Positions 1-9,314 of a stretch of 35,920 nt of DNA are shown piece after piece. The DNA is from a candidate division WOR-1 bacterium RIFCSPLOWO2_02_FULL_46_20 (GTDB lineage Bacteria > Margulisbacteria > WOR-1 > O2-12-FULL-45-9): the NCBI GenBank assembly GCA_001771365.1, contig METP01000003.1, positions 1 through 35,920 on the forward strand. The letters are read 5' to 3'. How positions within the stretch are numbered: position 1 is the stretch's first letter; each line of letters starts with the position of its first letter. A program made the translations under genes and the position numbers. The notes beneath the pieces are model-generated. The model had not been told where the DNA came from. It made no database searches and worked only from the letters and a program-made list of their open reading frames with translations.

Positions 1-99
1 ATCGTTTTTGATCCATTTTGCCCCTTTTCTTGGGTTAGGTTTTTAAATGTCTCAACGAATGCCTCTATGGTTAGATTTTACATGGCTCAATACGAGCGC

Positions 100-129
100 T
101 TGACTTCGATAGTATCATATGATACTATC
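100..129 (+). promoter_or_regulatory. fic promoter overlapped by a 22-bp palindrome
   Basis: A -35 box TTGACT (100-105) and a -10 box TACTAT (123-128) are separated by 17 bp. A perfect 22-bp palindrome (108-129, half-site GATAGTATCAT followed by its exact reverse complement) fills the spacer and covers the -10. The expected transcription start falls at about 135, the A of the fic start codon, and no Shine-Dalgarno sequence is present, so the mRNA is predicted to be leaderless. The palindrome looks like a repressor operator. The repressor is unknown; the C-terminal winged-helix region of the Fic protein itself is one candidate. Confidence 0.75.
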
Positions 130-134
130 ATGGC

Positions 135-1103
135 ATGCCTGAAAAATATCCGCCTTTTCAAATTACTGCCGAAATCTTAAACCTCTGCGCGGAGATTAAC
201 CGCCTCCTGGGCCAGTTTGAGGGCTTAAAGATGCCCGTCCCCCAGCCGCAGTTGCGGCGACAGAGCCGGATCAAGACGATTTTTTCGTCCCTGGCAATTG
301 AAGGGAACAGGCTGACGGAAAAACAGGTAACCGACCTTATAAACAACAGGAGAGTGATCGGCCCGCAAAAAGATATTCTCGAAGTTAAAAATGCCATCAA
401 GGCCTACGATTTAATCCATACCTATAAATATAGCCAGTTTGGTTCCCTGCTTAAAGCGCATCAGGTCATGCTGAATGGCCTGACCGAAGACGCCGGCTCC
501 TTGCGCATCAGAAATGTCGGCATTTTTAAGGGCGATGAGGTCGCGCATCTGGCGCCAAAATACCAGTTGGTCCCGAAATTGATGGGAGACCTTTTTGCTT
601 TTTTAAAAAGAAGAGATAATTTAAATCCTTTAATAAGATCAAGCGTTTCCCATTACGAACTTGAATTTATCCACCCTTTTTCGGACGGCAACGGGCGAAT
701 GGGTCGTCTCTGGCAAACCGTTATTTTGCTTAAATACCATCCGCTTTTTGAATATATCCCGGTAGAATCAATAGTCAGAGAGAAACAAAAGGAATATTAT
801 AAAATTTTGGCGCAGGCGGATAAAGTGGGGGATTCGACCCGGTTTATTGAATTTATGCTGAAAGTTATTTTTCAGGCGGCCCGGGAATTTTTGGCTAACC
901 TTAAACCGCAAACCGAAACGGCAAAAACCAGGCTAAAGCTGGCCGGGGAACATTTTCAAAAGAATCCTTTTTCCAGGAAAGATTATCTGGCTTTCCATAA
1001 AAACATTTCGACTGCGACTGCCAGCCGTGATCTGCTTTTTGGGGTAAAACAAAAAATCCTTAAAAGAAGCGGAGCAAGGGCCTTAACAATATACCAGTTT
1101 TAA
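135..1103 (+). CDS. Fic family protein (probable protein AMP-transferase, class II)
   Basis: The 322-residue product carries the Fic core motif HPFSDGNGRMGR at residues 180-191, with the catalytic His, the acidic Mg-binding residue and the anion-binding GNGR loop intact. An inhibitory-helix motif, SSLAIEGN (51-58), lies N-terminal to the core, as in class II (auto-inhibited) Fic enzymes, where its Glu blocks productive ATP binding. The last ~55 residues (ISTATASRDL and following) resemble the winged helix-turn-helix often fused to Fic proteins. Family members transfer AMP to a hydroxyl on a target protein; the target here cannot be read. The gene stands alone and is divergent from nothing complete in the window. 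The ATG at 135 is chosen because the ATG at 130 opens a short dead frame. An all-intact active site suggests a working enzyme, either a stress regulator or the toxin of an auto-inhibited system. Confidence 0.9.
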   Translation: MPEKYPPFQITAEILNLCAEINRLLGQFEGLKMPVPQPQLRRQSRIKTIFSSLAIEGNRLTEKQVTDLINNRRVIGPQKDILEVKNAIKAYDLIHTYKYSQFGSLLKAHQVMLNGLTEDAGSLRIRNVGIFKGDEVAHLAPKYQLVPKLMGDLFAFLKRRDNLNPLIRSSVSHYELEFIHPFSDGNGRMGRLWQTVILLKYHPLFEYIPVESIVREKQKEYYKILAQADKVGDSTRFIEFMLKVIFQAAREFLANLKPQTETAKTRLKLAGEHFQKNPFSRKDYLAFHKNISTATASRDLLFGVKQKILKRSGARALTIYQF

Positions 1104-1378
1104 GTTTGTAGTTAGTTCTGTAATGGGTATAAAAGGCCAGGCCCATCGTCAACATTAAGGAAGTCCAGGAGGCAAGGAGTTTAATGTTGTGGCCGCATTT
1201 GTTAGTTGGGGCTTTGGAGTGCGCCGGGAAAGAGTTGGGCTATGCCGGGATTTTTTCCAGAGACACCGGAAGGCAAACGCATTTTATGATGGGTTATTCA
1301 GTAAAAGGTTCTCTGGATCAGGTGCCAGATTATATACACGGGAAAACCAGCCAGAGCCCAGCAAAAGTCTTAGACAGG
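1104..1378. other. Intergenic region with no convincing gene
   Basis: The gap between fic and the rpoD terminator holds overlapping open frames of about 82 codons on the plus strand (for example from the ATG at 1184, preceded by AGGAG). They match no family I recognise and run into the antisense of rpoD. A weak inverted repeat (ATGGG at about 1122 and CCCAT at about 1141) could help end fic transcription but has no T-run. Confidence 0.4.
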
Positions 1379-1399
1379 AAAAAGAATCCTGCTGGATTC
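1379..1399 (-). terminator. Intrinsic terminator of the yqeK-rpoD operon
   Basis: Read leftward, the sequence GAATCC-AGCA-GGATTC forms a 6-bp stem with a 4-nt loop and is followed at once by five T residues (A-run at 1379-1383 on the plus strand). It lies 12 nt beyond the rpoD stop codon, which is the right place for a Rho-independent terminator of the leftward operon. Confidence 0.7.
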
Positions 1400-1411
1400 A
1401 TCGCTTTACCA

Positions 1412-2464
1412 CTACTTCAAGTACTCCCGTAATTTCTTAGCACGCGTAGGGTGTTTTAGCTTACGCAAAGCTTTCGCTTCAATTTGGCGAATACGCTCTC
1501 TGGTGACATTAAATACTTTGCCGACCTCTTCCAGCGTTCGGGGATGGCCGTCATCCAGGCCAAAACGCAGCTTGAGCACAATCTTTTCCCGCTCAGTTAA
1601 AGTACTCATAACTGTTTCCAGGTCATCGCGCAGCAACCCATGCATAACCACGTCGTCCGGGGCTTGCACTGTGGCATCTTCAACAAAATCTCCCAGACGC
1701 GAGCTGTCTTCGTCGCCGATCGGCATCTCCAGCGATAAAGGCACCTGAGAAACCTTTATAATTTCCCGCACCTTCTCAACTAAAATCCGTGATTTTTTAG
1801 CGATTTCTTTTTCGGTCGGTTTGCGGCCGAGCTTTTGTAATAATTGACGAGAAGTCTTGCGCAAACGGTTAATAGTTTCAACCATGTGGACCGGAATACG
1901 AATTGTGCGTGCCTGATCGGCAATGGCTCGAGTAATGGCCTGTCGTATCCACCAGGTGGCATAGGTTGAAAATTTATAACCCTTGCGGTGATCAAACTTC
2001 TCAACCGCCCGAATTAGCCCCAGGTTCCCCTCCTGAACTAAATCCAAAAAGAGCATGCCGCGTCCGGTATATTTTTTGGCAATAGAAACAACCAGGCGCA
2101 GGTTGGAGTTAACCAATTTATGCTTGGCGCGCAGATCGCCGGCTTTAATCCGCTTGGCCAGGACGATCTCTTCTTCGGATGTGAGCAGGGGGAACTTGCC
2201 GATTTCGCGCAAATACATGCGCACAGTGTCGTCTACGCCAACACCCTTAAGGGCAGCCAGCTCTTTGTGCAGAGCATCAATTTCGGGCTCAACTTTAGAT
2301 TCTTTTTTTTCAGCAACTTCTATGCCTAAACCAAGCAACTGCTCTATCTCATCCAGGTTTTTTTCCGGTTCCGGATAAATAGATAAAATCTCTTCCGGCG
2401 TCAGGTAGCCCTTGCGGGTCGCCTCCGCTTTTAAGGATTCGAAGCTTTTTCTTTTTGTCAGCAC
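1412..2464 (-). CDS. rpoD: RNA polymerase primary sigma factor RpoD/SigA
   Basis: The 350-residue protein has the sigma-70 regions in order. Region 1.2 is [17 protein letters not shown]; region 2 holds [19 protein letters not shown] and the -10-recognising [14 protein letters not shown]; region 3 follows; region 4 ends with [21 protein letters not shown], the -35-binding helix-turn-helix. A short N-terminal segment ([18 protein letters not shown]) corresponds to the region 1.1 start seen in Gram-positive type SigA, so the length fits a housekeeping sigma factor. The GTG start at 2464 has a GGAG ribosome-binding site 7 nt upstream. It lies 29 nt after dnaG, the classic dnaG-rpoD arrangement. 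The TTGACA-17-TATAAT promoters found throughout the window agree with a standard RpoD specificity. Confidence 0.97.
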   Translation of the reverse strand: MLTKRKSFESLKAEATRKGYLTPEEILSIYPEPEKNLDEIEQLLGLGIEVAEKKESKVEPEIDALHKELAALKGVGVDDTVRMYLREIGKFPLLTSEEEIVLAKRIKAGDLRAKHKLVNSNLRLVVSIAKKYTGRGMLFLDLVQEGNLGLIRAVEKFDHRKGYKFSTYATWWIRQAITRAIADQARTIRIPVHMVETINRLRKTSRQLLQKLGRKPTEKEIAKKSRILVEKVREIIKVSQVPLSLEMPIGDEDSSRLGDFVEDATVQAPDDVVMHGLLRDDLETVMSTLTEREKIVLKLRFGLDDGHPRTLEEVGKVFNVTRERIRQIEAKALRKLKHPTRAKKLREYLK

Positions 2465-2493
2465 ACTATTTCTCCGTTGCTTTATCGTACGTA

Positions 2494-4248
2494 TTACCAG
2501 GAAATTTCATTATTTAGCTCAACAAGTAATTTCGCGACTTCCTTACTTTGTCCCGATTTCTCCGCTTGATTAATGGCCAGTTTTAGGCCGGCTACTTTGT
2601 GTTTTTGCCGCTCGTTATTCAGGACCATAAGGCAGTCATTAAGGATTTTCTCTTTATTTTCTGTATCACCCAGGGGTTTGTCCATGATGTTGCGCGATAA
2701 AAATCGCCTGGCTTCTTCGTCTTCTAAATTATCCAGCAAAAAGTGCAGCGGACTGTCGTCATCTTTGAAATCCGAAGCAAAAATCAGAGCGACGATGGCC
2801 TGAACTGGTGCCAGCTTAAAATCTTCAACTGACATCCGCTGTTTTAGGGTCTCCAGGGCCTCTTTGCTTTGTGCGGCCAGCGCGATTAAATTTATTTCCG
2901 CTTCCTCAATCCTTGAACCCGGTTTTTCAGTCATTCTTTGCAAGGAATTTCTGCCGCCATAGCTGTAGTGCTGGCTCCTTTTAATAGTGGTCAGGATTGT
3001 GTCAGCGTCTGTTTTGAGCCAGGACGCGGCCAGTTTGGCGTATTCTTTTTGAATATATGGGTCACTTTCTTGTCCCAGGATTGTGGCGATCTCTTGCAAA
3101 GCCTTAGCGCGAGCCTCTATTTCAGCCAGATTATAGCGTGCCAAGATCCTTTTGATCCTAAACTCAAGAAACGGCAAGGCGGATTCAATGCATTTACTAA
3201 AGCCCGCGAGGCCGCTTTTTTGAATTGCTTCATCCGGATCTTTACCGGAGATAAGTTGGGCGACTTTAACTTTTAAACCCTGGTCGCGCAGCAGCTCAAT
3301 GGAGCGCTCTGCCGCCACGCCGCCCGCGGCATCCGCGTCAAAGGCCAACACTATTGTATCGGCGTATCTGGCCAGTAACTTGCATTGCGAAATCGTCAGG
3401 GCAGTGCCCAGGGTGGCAACTATATTTTGTACGCCATTTTGAAACGGGGTGATCAAATCAAAATAGCCTTCAACCATGATCGCGGTTTTGTGCTTTTTTA
3501 TATTGTCTTTAGTCAGATTTAAACCAAAAAGAGTCTCCCCTTTGTGGTAAATCTGCGTGTCGGAAGAGTTCAAATATTTTGGTTCTTCATCGCCGAGCGA
3601 CCGGCCGCCAAAAGCGACCAGCCGGTCGCGCTGGTCGACAATTGGGAAAATTAGACGGTTTCGAAAGCGGTCATAATAACCGCCTCCCCCTTCACGAGCT
3701 AAAATAAGGCCGCTTTTTTCGATTAAGGCAGGAGAAACTCCGCGGGCAATAAGGTGTTTAAATAAATTATCCCAGCCGATTGGAGCTACCCCCAAATAAA
3801 AGAGTTCCCTGGTTTTGTCTGTAATGTTTCTCTGATTGAGATATTTTCTGGCAATTTCTCCATCGTTCCCATTTAAGCAGGTTTGAAAATATTGGCCGGC
3901 CATGAGCGTAACCTGAAAAAGTTTGTCTTTATCCCCTTTAGAGAGTTCATAGTTGGTTGATTTGGGTACGTTAATATCGAGCTTGGCACCCAGATCTTCT
4001 GCCGCTTCGACAAAACTAATGTTTTCGATTTTCATGATAAAGGAAAAAGCATTGCCGCCTTCGTTACAACCAAAACAATGGAAGATTTGCTTTTCCTCGG
4101 AGACGGTAAAAGAGGGGGTTTTCTCGGAGTGGAAAGGGCAGAGTCCCAAGTAATTTTTGCCGCGTTTTCTGAGTTGGACGTACTCGGAAACAACTTTAAC
4201 TATGTCAGCCTTTTTCCTGATCTCTTCAATTGTTTCTTTGGGGATCAT
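2494..4248 (-). CDS. dnaG: DNA primase DnaG
   Basis: This 584-residue primase makes RNA primers at the replication fork. The CHC2 zinc finger is complete ([11 protein letters not shown], then [10 protein letters not shown]). The catalytic core and Toprim domain follow, with VEGYFDLI and [10 protein letters not shown] supplying the acidic metal-binding residues. The C-terminal helicase-interaction part is short. The frame is open further upstream, but the ATG at 4248 is chosen: it gives the canonical [17 protein letters not shown] start and has an AGGAG ribosome-binding site 6 nt before it. The upstream part of the frame is only read-through of a palindromic repeat. The start region overlaps the end of dgt by 23 nt, suggesting translational coupling. 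Confidence 0.96.
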   Translation of the reverse strand: MIPKETIEEIRKKADIVKVVSEYVQLRKRGKNYLGLCPFHSEKTPSFTVSEEKQIFHCFGCNEGGNAFSFIMKIENISFVEAAEDLGAKLDINVPKSTNYELSKGDKDKLFQVTLMAGQYFQTCLNGNDGEIARKYLNQRNITDKTRELFYLGVAPIGWDNLFKHLIARGVSPALIEKSGLILAREGGGGYYDRFRNRLIFPIVDQRDRLVAFGGRSLGDEEPKYLNSSDTQIYHKGETLFGLNLTKDNIKKHKTAIMVEGYFDLITPFQNGVQNIVATLGTALTISQCKLLARYADTIVLAFDADAAGGVAAERSIELLRDQGLKVKVAQLISGKDPDEAIQKSGLAGFSKCIESALPFLEFRIKRILARYNLAEIEARAKALQEIATILGQESDPYIQKEYAKLAASWLKTDADTILTTIKRSQHYSYGGRNSLQRMTEKPGSRIEEAEINLIALAAQSKEALETLKQRMSVEDFKLAPVQAIVALIFASDFKDDDSPLHFLLDNLEDEEARRFLSRNIMDKPLGDTENKEKILNDCLMVLNNERQKHKVAGLKLAINQAEKSGQSKEVAKLLVELNNEISW

Positions 4249-5299
4249 TAATTCTCCTTGCTTGCCGCCTGCCTGCCGGTAGGCAGGGGTGGGCTGGGCT
4301 GGGCAGAGCATGCCATTCATCCGGCACAAAAAGTTGCTGAAACTTGGTTATGGCGTAGCGGTCGGTCATGCCGGAGATAAAATCAACTGTATGCTGGACC
4401 TGGTCTTCGTTTGTTTTGGCCCCATTTTGGAAGTCAGCGTTATAATGATAGTGCCTGAAAAGCTGCCGCATTAAGACCGGCACCTTGCTTTCTTCTTTTT
4501 TGGCGGTCGGATTAATGTAAACGTTTTTGTACATGAAGTTATACAGCCCATCCATGGCTTTTTGGACAGCCCGGCTCAATTTTATTTCGGATTTACCGCG
4601 AGATTGTTTAATAATGTCACTGATAATTGTGTCCAGGATGTTATTGTTTAAAACTTTCATGTGATGGCGCGGTAAATATCTTTTCTTTAATACTCCGGCG
4701 CGCAGCGCGTCCTCAATGTCGTGATGCAGGTAGGCGATCCGGTCGGCCAGGCGCACAAGGCAACCTTCCAGTGTCTCGGGCCAAGGATCATCCGGAGTGT
4801 GGTTGCGAATACCGTCAATTATTTCGTGGCACAGGTTGAGCCCCTGGCCGTCTTTTTCCAGCTCTTCGACGATGCGCACGCTTTGTTCGTTGTGAAAAAA
4901 GCGGCGGCCATAATTTTCTTTCAAAATATCGTCGAGAATGTACTCGCCGGCGTGACCAAACGGGGTATGTCCCAGATCGTGAGCCAAAGCAATAGCTTCG
5001 GTTAAATCCTCATTTAAACACAGCGCCCTGGCAATGGTTCTGGCGATTTGCGCTACTTCCAGGGTGTGGGTTAAGCGAGTGCGGTAATGGTCTTCGACAG
5101 GTGAAAGAAAAACCTGGGTCTTGTGCTTTAACCGGCGGAAAGATTTGCAATGGATGATCTTATCCCGGTCACGCTGAAAAGCAGTGCGAAACTCGCACTC
5201 TTTTTCCGGTTTTCGCCTGCCTCTGGTTTTTACCGACAGGGCGGCGGAGGGGGAAAAATATCTTTTCTCCCGCGCCTCAATTTCTTTGCGGATTATCAT
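4226..5299 (-). CDS. dgt: dNTP triphosphohydrolase, dGTPase-like HD protein
   Basis: The 357-residue protein belongs to the HD-domain dGTP triphosphohydrolase family, which splits dNTPs to nucleoside and tripolyphosphate. Metal-binding residues are visible in RTRLTHTLEVAQIAR and in LAHDLGHTPFGHAGE, with the later DRIAYLHHDIEDA. The ATG at 5299 ([15 protein letters not shown]) is taken as the start because it overlaps the ppdK stop as TAATG; the frame upstream is ppdK shadow. The recognisable family sequence ends near MTDRYAITKFQQLF. The last ~30 residues come from translation through a palindromic repeat (4268-4287) and are probably not conserved. Position in ppdK-dgt-dnaG-rpoD matches an order known from several Firmicute-like genomes. 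Confidence 0.92.
   Translation of the reverse strand: MIIRKEIEAREKRYFSPSAALSVKTRGRRKPEKECEFRTAFQRDRDKIIHCKSFRRLKHKTQVFLSPVEDHYRTRLTHTLEVAQIARTIARALCLNEDLTEAIALAHDLGHTPFGHAGEYILDDILKENYGRRFFHNEQSVRIVEELEKDGQGLNLCHEIIDGIRNHTPDDPWPETLEGCLVRLADRIAYLHHDIEDALRAGVLKKRYLPRHHMKVLNNNILDTIISDIIKQSRGKSEIKLSRAVQKAMDGLYNFMYKNVYINPTAKKEESKVPVLMRQLFRHYHYNADFQNGAKTNEDQVQHTVDFISGMTDRYAITKFQQLFVPDEWHALPSPAHPCLPAGRRQARRINDPQRNN
4268..4287. repeat. REP-like palindrome at the dgt/dnaG junction
   Basis: CCTGCCT-GCCGGT-AGGCAGG forms a 7-bp stem with a 6-nt loop. The first 18 bases are identical to a copy inside argJ (19726-19743) in the same orientation. It sits inside the 3' end of dgt and just before the dnaG ribosome-binding site, extending the dgt C-terminus and creating a false N-terminal extension for dnaG. 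Confidence 0.75.
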
Positions 5300-7965
5300 T
5301 AACCTTTGAGCGCCGCCTGCGCGGCCGCCAACCTGGCGATGGGAACTCGATAAGGTGAACAGCTCACATAATTTAAGCCGACTCTGTGGCAAAATTCCAC
5401 AGACGAAGGGTCTCCGCCGTGTTCGCCGCAGATGCCGACTTTAAGGGTCTTATTGGTCTTTCGGCCGCGCTTAACGCCCATTTCTACCAGCTGGCCCACG
5501 CCTGTCTGGTCCAAAACCTGGAATGGATCGTTCTTTAAAATTCCCATTTCAACATACGCCGGCAGGAATTTACCGGAATCGTCGCGGGATAAACCCATGG
5601 TCATTTGGGTTAAGTCGTTGGTGCCGAAAGAAAAGAACTCGGCAACTTCGGCAATTTTATCTGCCGTTAGCGCCGCGCGAGGAATTTCTATCATTGTGCC
5701 GACCAGGTACTCAACTTTGGCTTTGTATTGTTTTAAAGTTTCTTGGGCAACCCGTCTGATGATTTCCGTCTGATTTTTTAGCTCTTCTACCGTACTAATC
5801 AGAGGAACCATGATTTCCGGTTGCGCCCCTTTAACTTCGCAAGCCGCTTCCATGATTGCGCGGGCCTGCATTTCGGTTATTTCCGGGTATATAATTCCCA
5901 GACGGCAACCGCGATGGCCTAACATCGGGTTGAATTCGTGGAGAGATGATATCTTTTGCTTGATCTTCTCCAGGCTCACTCCCATTTCTTCGGCCATCTC
6001 TTTTTGCTGGGCTTCTTCGTGAGGCACAAACTCATGGAGTGGGGGATCAAGCAGGCGGATGGTAACCGGCAGGCCTCTCATGGCTTCAAATATACCGATA
6101 AAATCACCTTTTTGCATGGGCAATAATTTGGCCAGCGCCTTTTTTCTGCCTGCGCGGTCGTCAGCTAAAATCATTTCTCTGACCGCTTTAATTCTGTCTC
6201 CTTCAAAGAACATATGTTCGGTGCGGCAAAGGCCAATTCCCTCGGCGCCAAAATCACGGGCGACCTGGGAATCTTTTGGCGTGTCGGCGTTGGTTCTAAC
6301 CTGTAAGGTCCTATACTTGTCAGCCCAGCCCATGATCTTGCCAAAGTCTCCGGAAAGCTCGGGTTTAATAGTAGGTACTTGTCCCTTCATGACTTGTCCG
6401 GAACTTCCGTCAAGCGAAATCCAATCGCCCTCTTTGATCACCGTACCGCCAACTTCAAATTGTTTATTCTTGTAGCTGATGTTGATGGCGCCGCATCCAG
6501 CCACACAACATTTACCCATGCCGCGAGCGACAACCGCGGCGTGAGAGGTCATACCGCCGCGGGCAGTCAAGATGCCCTGGGCCGCGTCCATACCACCGAT
6601 ATCTTCCGGTGAGGTTTCTATCCTGATCAGGATAACTTTTTTGCCATCTTTGGCCCAGGCTTCAGCTTCATCGGCGTGGAAAACCGCCTGTCCGGTAGCT
6701 GCGCCGGGGGAGGCGGGCAGCCCCTTGGCAATCACCTCTTTTTTGGCTTTGGGATCAAACATCGGATGGAGTAATTGATCCAATTGCTCTGGGGCAATGC
6801 GCAGTAAGGCGGTTTTTTCGTCAATCAATTTTTCTACAACCATATCGCAGGCAATTTTTAGGGTGGCAGCCGCGGTTCTTTTGCCGGTTCTGGTCTGCAG
6901 CATCCAGAGTTTGCCTTTTTGAATTGTGAATTCAATGTCCTGCATCTCTTTGTAATGTTTCTCCAGCTTTTTATAGATAGCTTCAAGAGTTTTGTAGGGT
7001 TTGGGCATGACCTCTTCCAGAGTTTTCTGGTCTTTACCGGATTTGGTTGAAGCGTTAATCGGTTGAGGGGTCCTGGTGCCGGCCACAACGTCTTCTCCCT
7101 GCGCGTTGATCAAATATTCCCCATAAAACTTTCTCTCGCCGGTAGCCGGGTTTCTGGTAAAGGCAACGCCGGTGCCTGAATCATCCCCCATATTACCGTA
7201 AACCATGGCTTGAACATTAACTGCCGTTCCCCATTCATGAGGAATCTTGTTGATTTGGCGATATTTGATGGCGCGGTCACCCATCCATGAACCAAAAACA
7301 GCCTCAATTGCTCCCCACAACTGTTTCCAGGGCTCTTCGGGGAAAGCAACCCCTTTTCTTTTTTTGATCACGGCTTTAAAACGACGAACCAGTTCTTTTA
7401 AATCTTTGGTCTTTAATTCGACGTCAAGTTTGACCCCTTTTTCTTTCTTAACCTCGTCCATAATTTCTTCAAAGGGATCGATGTCGGTCTTGCTTTGCGG
7501 TTTTAATCCCATCACAACATCACCGTACATCTGGACAAAACGCCTGTAAGCGTCCCAGGCAAATCTCTCGTTGCCGGATTGTTTGGCCAGGCCGACCGCT
7601 GTTTTATCATTGAGTCCCAGGTTTAAAACAGTGTCCATCATTCCCGGCATGGATATCCTGGCGCCAGATCTCACGGAAACCAATAATGGATTTTTATCAT
7701 CGCCAAATTTGGCCCCCATTACTTTTTCCACATGACCTATCCCTGTTTTTATCTGGACATCCAGTTCTTTGGGGTATTTGCGGTTCATTTTGTAATAAAC
7801 CGTACACATCTCCGCGGTAATGGTGAATCCGGCTGGGACCGGAATTCCCAGAGTACTCATTTCTGCCAGGTTCGCCCCTTTACCTCCCAACAAATTTTTC
7901 ATTTGAGCCTTGCCATCTGACTTGCCGCCGCCGAACTTGTACACGTACTTATTCCCTTTTGCCAT
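5299..7965 (-). CDS. ppdK: Pyruvate, phosphate dikinase
   Basis: This 888-residue enzyme interconverts ATP, phosphate and pyruvate with AMP, PPi and phosphoenolpyruvate. The N-terminal ATP-grasp region has [20 protein letters not shown] and [17 protein letters not shown]. The central swivelling domain carries [13 protein letters not shown], placing the phosphorylated His at residue 475. The C-terminal TIM barrel ends with [13 protein letters not shown], giving the catalytic Cys at residue 846. Length matches the family (about 875-890). The ATG at 7965 is chosen from the family start [14 protein letters not shown] and an AAGGAG site 10 nt upstream; the open frame above it runs through the tRNA gene. 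It lies in an operon with tRNA-Ala upstream and dgt overlapping by one base downstream. No PPDK regulatory protein gene is visible here. Confidence 0.97.
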   Translation of the reverse strand: MAKGNKYVYKFGGGKSDGKAQMKNLLGGKGANLAEMSTLGIPVPAGFTITAEMCTVYYKMNRKYPKELDVQIKTGIGHVEKVMGAKFGDDKNPLLVSVRSGARISMPGMMDTVLNLGLNDKTAVGLAKQSGNERFAWDAYRRFVQMYGDVVMGLKPQSKTDIDPFEEIMDEVKKEKGVKLDVELKTKDLKELVRRFKAVIKKRKGVAFPEEPWKQLWGAIEAVFGSWMGDRAIKYRQINKIPHEWGTAVNVQAMVYGNMGDDSGTGVAFTRNPATGERKFYGEYLINAQGEDVVAGTRTPQPINASTKSGKDQKTLEEVMPKPYKTLEAIYKKLEKHYKEMQDIEFTIQKGKLWMLQTRTGKRTAAATLKIACDMVVEKLIDEKTALLRIAPEQLDQLLHPMFDPKAKKEVIAKGLPASPGAATGQAVFHADEAEAWAKDGKKVILIRIETSPEDIGGMDAAQGILTARGGMTSHAAVVARGMGKCCVAGCGAINISYKNKQFEVGGTVIKEGDWISLDGSSGQVMKGQVPTIKPELSGDFGKIMGWADKYRTLQVRTNADTPKDSQVARDFGAEGIGLCRTEHMFFEGDRIKAVREMILADDRAGRKKALAKLLPMQKGDFIGIFEAMRGLPVTIRLLDPPLHEFVPHEEAQQKEMAEEMGVSLEKIKQKISSLHEFNPMLGHRGCRLGIIYPEITEMQARAIMEAACEVKGAQPEIMVPLISTVEELKNQTEIIRRVAQETLKQYKAKVEYLVGTMIEIPRAALTADKIAEVAEFFSFGTNDLTQMTMGLSRDDSGKFLPAYVEMGILKNDPFQVLDQTGVGQLVEMGVKRGRKTNKTLKVGICGEHGGDPSSVEFCHRVGLNYVSCSPYRVPIARLAAAQAALKG

Positions 7966-7996
7966 TTTCTTTAATCTCCTTTCGTTCAGGTATGAA

Positions 7997-8069
7997 TGGA
8001 GCTGAGGGGGATCGAACCCCTGACCTCTTGACTGCCAGTCAAGCACTCTCCCAGCTGAGCTACAGCCCC
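7997..8069 (-). tRNA. tRNA-Ala (anticodon GGC)
   Basis: The 73-nt cloverleaf folds completely. The acceptor stem GGGGCTG pairs with CAGCTCC and contains the G3-U70 wobble that specifies alanine. The D stem is GCTC/GAGT, the anticodon stem CTTGA/TCAAG encloses CTGGCAG (anticodon GGC), and the T arm is AGGGG-TTCGATC-CCCCT. The discriminator base is A73 and CCA is not encoded. It sits between rsfS and ppdK in the same orientation, 7 nt after the rsfS stop and 31 nt before ppdK, so it must be processed out of the operon transcript or have its own promoter. Confidence 0.97.
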
Positions 8070-8076
8070 ACCTTTA

Positions 8077-8436
8077 CTAATAATGATAAATAATCGCGTC
8101 TTTTTCCCAAAGCCCCTCAAGATTATAATAATCTCGTTCAGCGCTGCCCATCAGGTGGATCACTATATTACCCAGGTCCAGCACCATCCAACCGGATTTG
8201 GCTAAGCCTTCCCACTTGATCATTTTTATCTTATGCTTACGCAATTGTTTGTTTATCTCTTGCTCAATTGCCCTGAGTTGCGGCACCGACTCAGCGCTGC
8301 AGAGGATTAAAACATCAACGATGGATGATGTTTTGCTGATATGCACGGTCTTTATGTCAACCGCCTGTTTTTGTTCCGCCGCTTTGACGATGAGCTCTAC
8401 CAGATCTTCGTTTTTTGATTTTTTAGTTTTGGGCAT
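8077..8436 (-). CDS. rsfS: Ribosomal silencing factor RsfS
   Basis: The 119-residue protein matches RsfS (Iojap/DUF143), which binds ribosomal protein uL14 and blocks subunit joining under starvation. The diagnostic C-terminal stretch is present: GWMVLDLGNIVIHLM followed by ERDYYNLEGLW. Length is typical. The ATG overlaps the stop codon of the LCP gene as TGATG, and no clear ribosome-binding site is seen, so translation is probably coupled. The usual yqeK-rsfS neighbourhood supports the call; nadD, which often precedes yqeK, is missing. Confidence 0.95.
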   Translation of the reverse strand: MPKTKKSKNEDLVELIVKAAEQKQAVDIKTVHISKTSSIVDVLILCSAESVPQLRAIEQEINKQLRKHKIKMIKWEGLAKSGWMVLDLGNIVIHLMGSAERDYYNLEGLWEKDAIIYHY

Positions 8437-9314
8437 CAGGTAATTACTTGTTTGCCGCAGATGTATTTTTCGACAATATTTTTCAAACCGGCTTTGTCCG
8501 GCTGCCAGTAATATATCCCGTCGACCATCAGGTCTGTGCCGGGTAGTACAGCCAGATAAACCCGACCCAGCTCAAATGCCGTGCGCATGCTTAGGCTGAG
8601 CCCCAGCACCTGTTTTGAACTTAGATTAGTATCAACATAAGAGAGCAGGCCCAGAAACAGTTTTGGCGAGCGCAAGACATTATCGCGTTTGATCAGTTCG
8701 TTGGCGAGAGCCTGGATAAACTTTTGCTGACGGGCGATACGGGAAAAATCTCCGCCATCGCTGCGGAACCTGACATAGCCCATGGCTTGTTTGCCTGACA
8801 GTTTTTGCAAGCCGGGATTCAGGTCAATATTTAAATCCCCGGCGCTATCCACATAATACATCCTATGTTCCACATCGATTGTGATGCCGCCAAGTTCATC
8901 AATAATATTAACTATGCCGGAAAGATTGACACAGAGGTAGTAGGGGATGTCGACGTTGAGCAGGTCTTCAACAGATTTCCGGGCCAGTTCAATCCCGCCA
9001 TAGGCATAGGCGTGGTTGATTTTACCTAAACTATGCCCATGCAGTACAGCCAGGGTGTCTCTGGGAACGGAGATGAGCGAGGCTTCTTTATTCTCCGGGT
9101 TGGCGTGCAGCACCATTATGGTGTCTGAGCGATGGCCAAAGGCATCGTCAATGCCCAGCACCAGGATGTTGGACGTTGGCAGGAGAATATTGGTCGGGGC
9201 TAAACTTAAAAACACCTTTAATAGGGTAAGTTTTGAAGCGATAGCTACGCCAAAGCCCAAGGAGGCCGATAAAATTGCTAATATTACAGTGGTGATAATT
9301 AAGAATCTTTTCAT
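8436..9314 (-). CDS. LytR-CpsA-Psr (LCP) family glycopolymer transferase
   Basis: The 292-residue protein starts with one membrane helix (about residues 4-27: FLIITTVILAILSASLGFG), followed by an extracytoplasmic LCP domain. Key LCP motifs are visible: ILVLGIDDAFGHRSDTIMVL with the DxxxGRSDT-like metal-binding part, SVPRDT with the pyrophosphate-binding Arg, and GYVRFRSDGGDFSRIARQQKFI near the end. Family members move lipid-linked glycopolymers onto peptidoglycan or other cell-envelope acceptors. The gene overlaps yqeK as ATGA and rsfS as TGATG, so the three are translated as a coupled set. The substrate is unknown; the class LCP between yqeK and rsfS is a common arrangement. Confidence 0.93.
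   Translation of the reverse strand: MKRFLIITTVILAILSASLGFGVAIASKLTLLKVFLSLAPTNILLPTSNILVLGIDDAFGHRSDTIMVLHANPENKEASLISVPRDTLAVLHGHSLGKINHAYAYGGIELARKSVEDLLNVDIPYYLCVNLSGIVNIIDELGGITIDVEHRMYYVDSAGDLNIDLNPGLQKLSGKQAMGYVRFRSDGGDFSRIARQQKFIQALANELIKRDNVLRSPKLFLGLLSYVDTNLSSKQVLGLSLSMRTAFELGRVYLAVLPGTDLMVDGIYYWQPDKAGLKNIVEKYICGKQVIT

Noticed and set aside
1-99. Possible start of a leftward gene (ATG at 16 on the minus strand)
   Set aside because: Only five codons are visible before the window edge, so nothing can be said about it.
1184-1432. 82-codon plus-strand frame between fic and rpoD
   Set aside because: It has an AGGAG-like site but no recognisable family, runs across the rpoD terminator into rpoD antisense, and a second frame of equal length overlaps it.
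4249-4329. N-terminal extension of dnaG
   Set aside because: The extra 27 codons are read from the palindromic repeat and the dgt end; the ATG at 4248 has a good ribosome-binding site and the canonical primase start.
7966-8046. N-terminal extension of ppdK
   Set aside because: The open frame runs through the tRNA-Ala gene; the family start and ribosome-binding site point to 7965.
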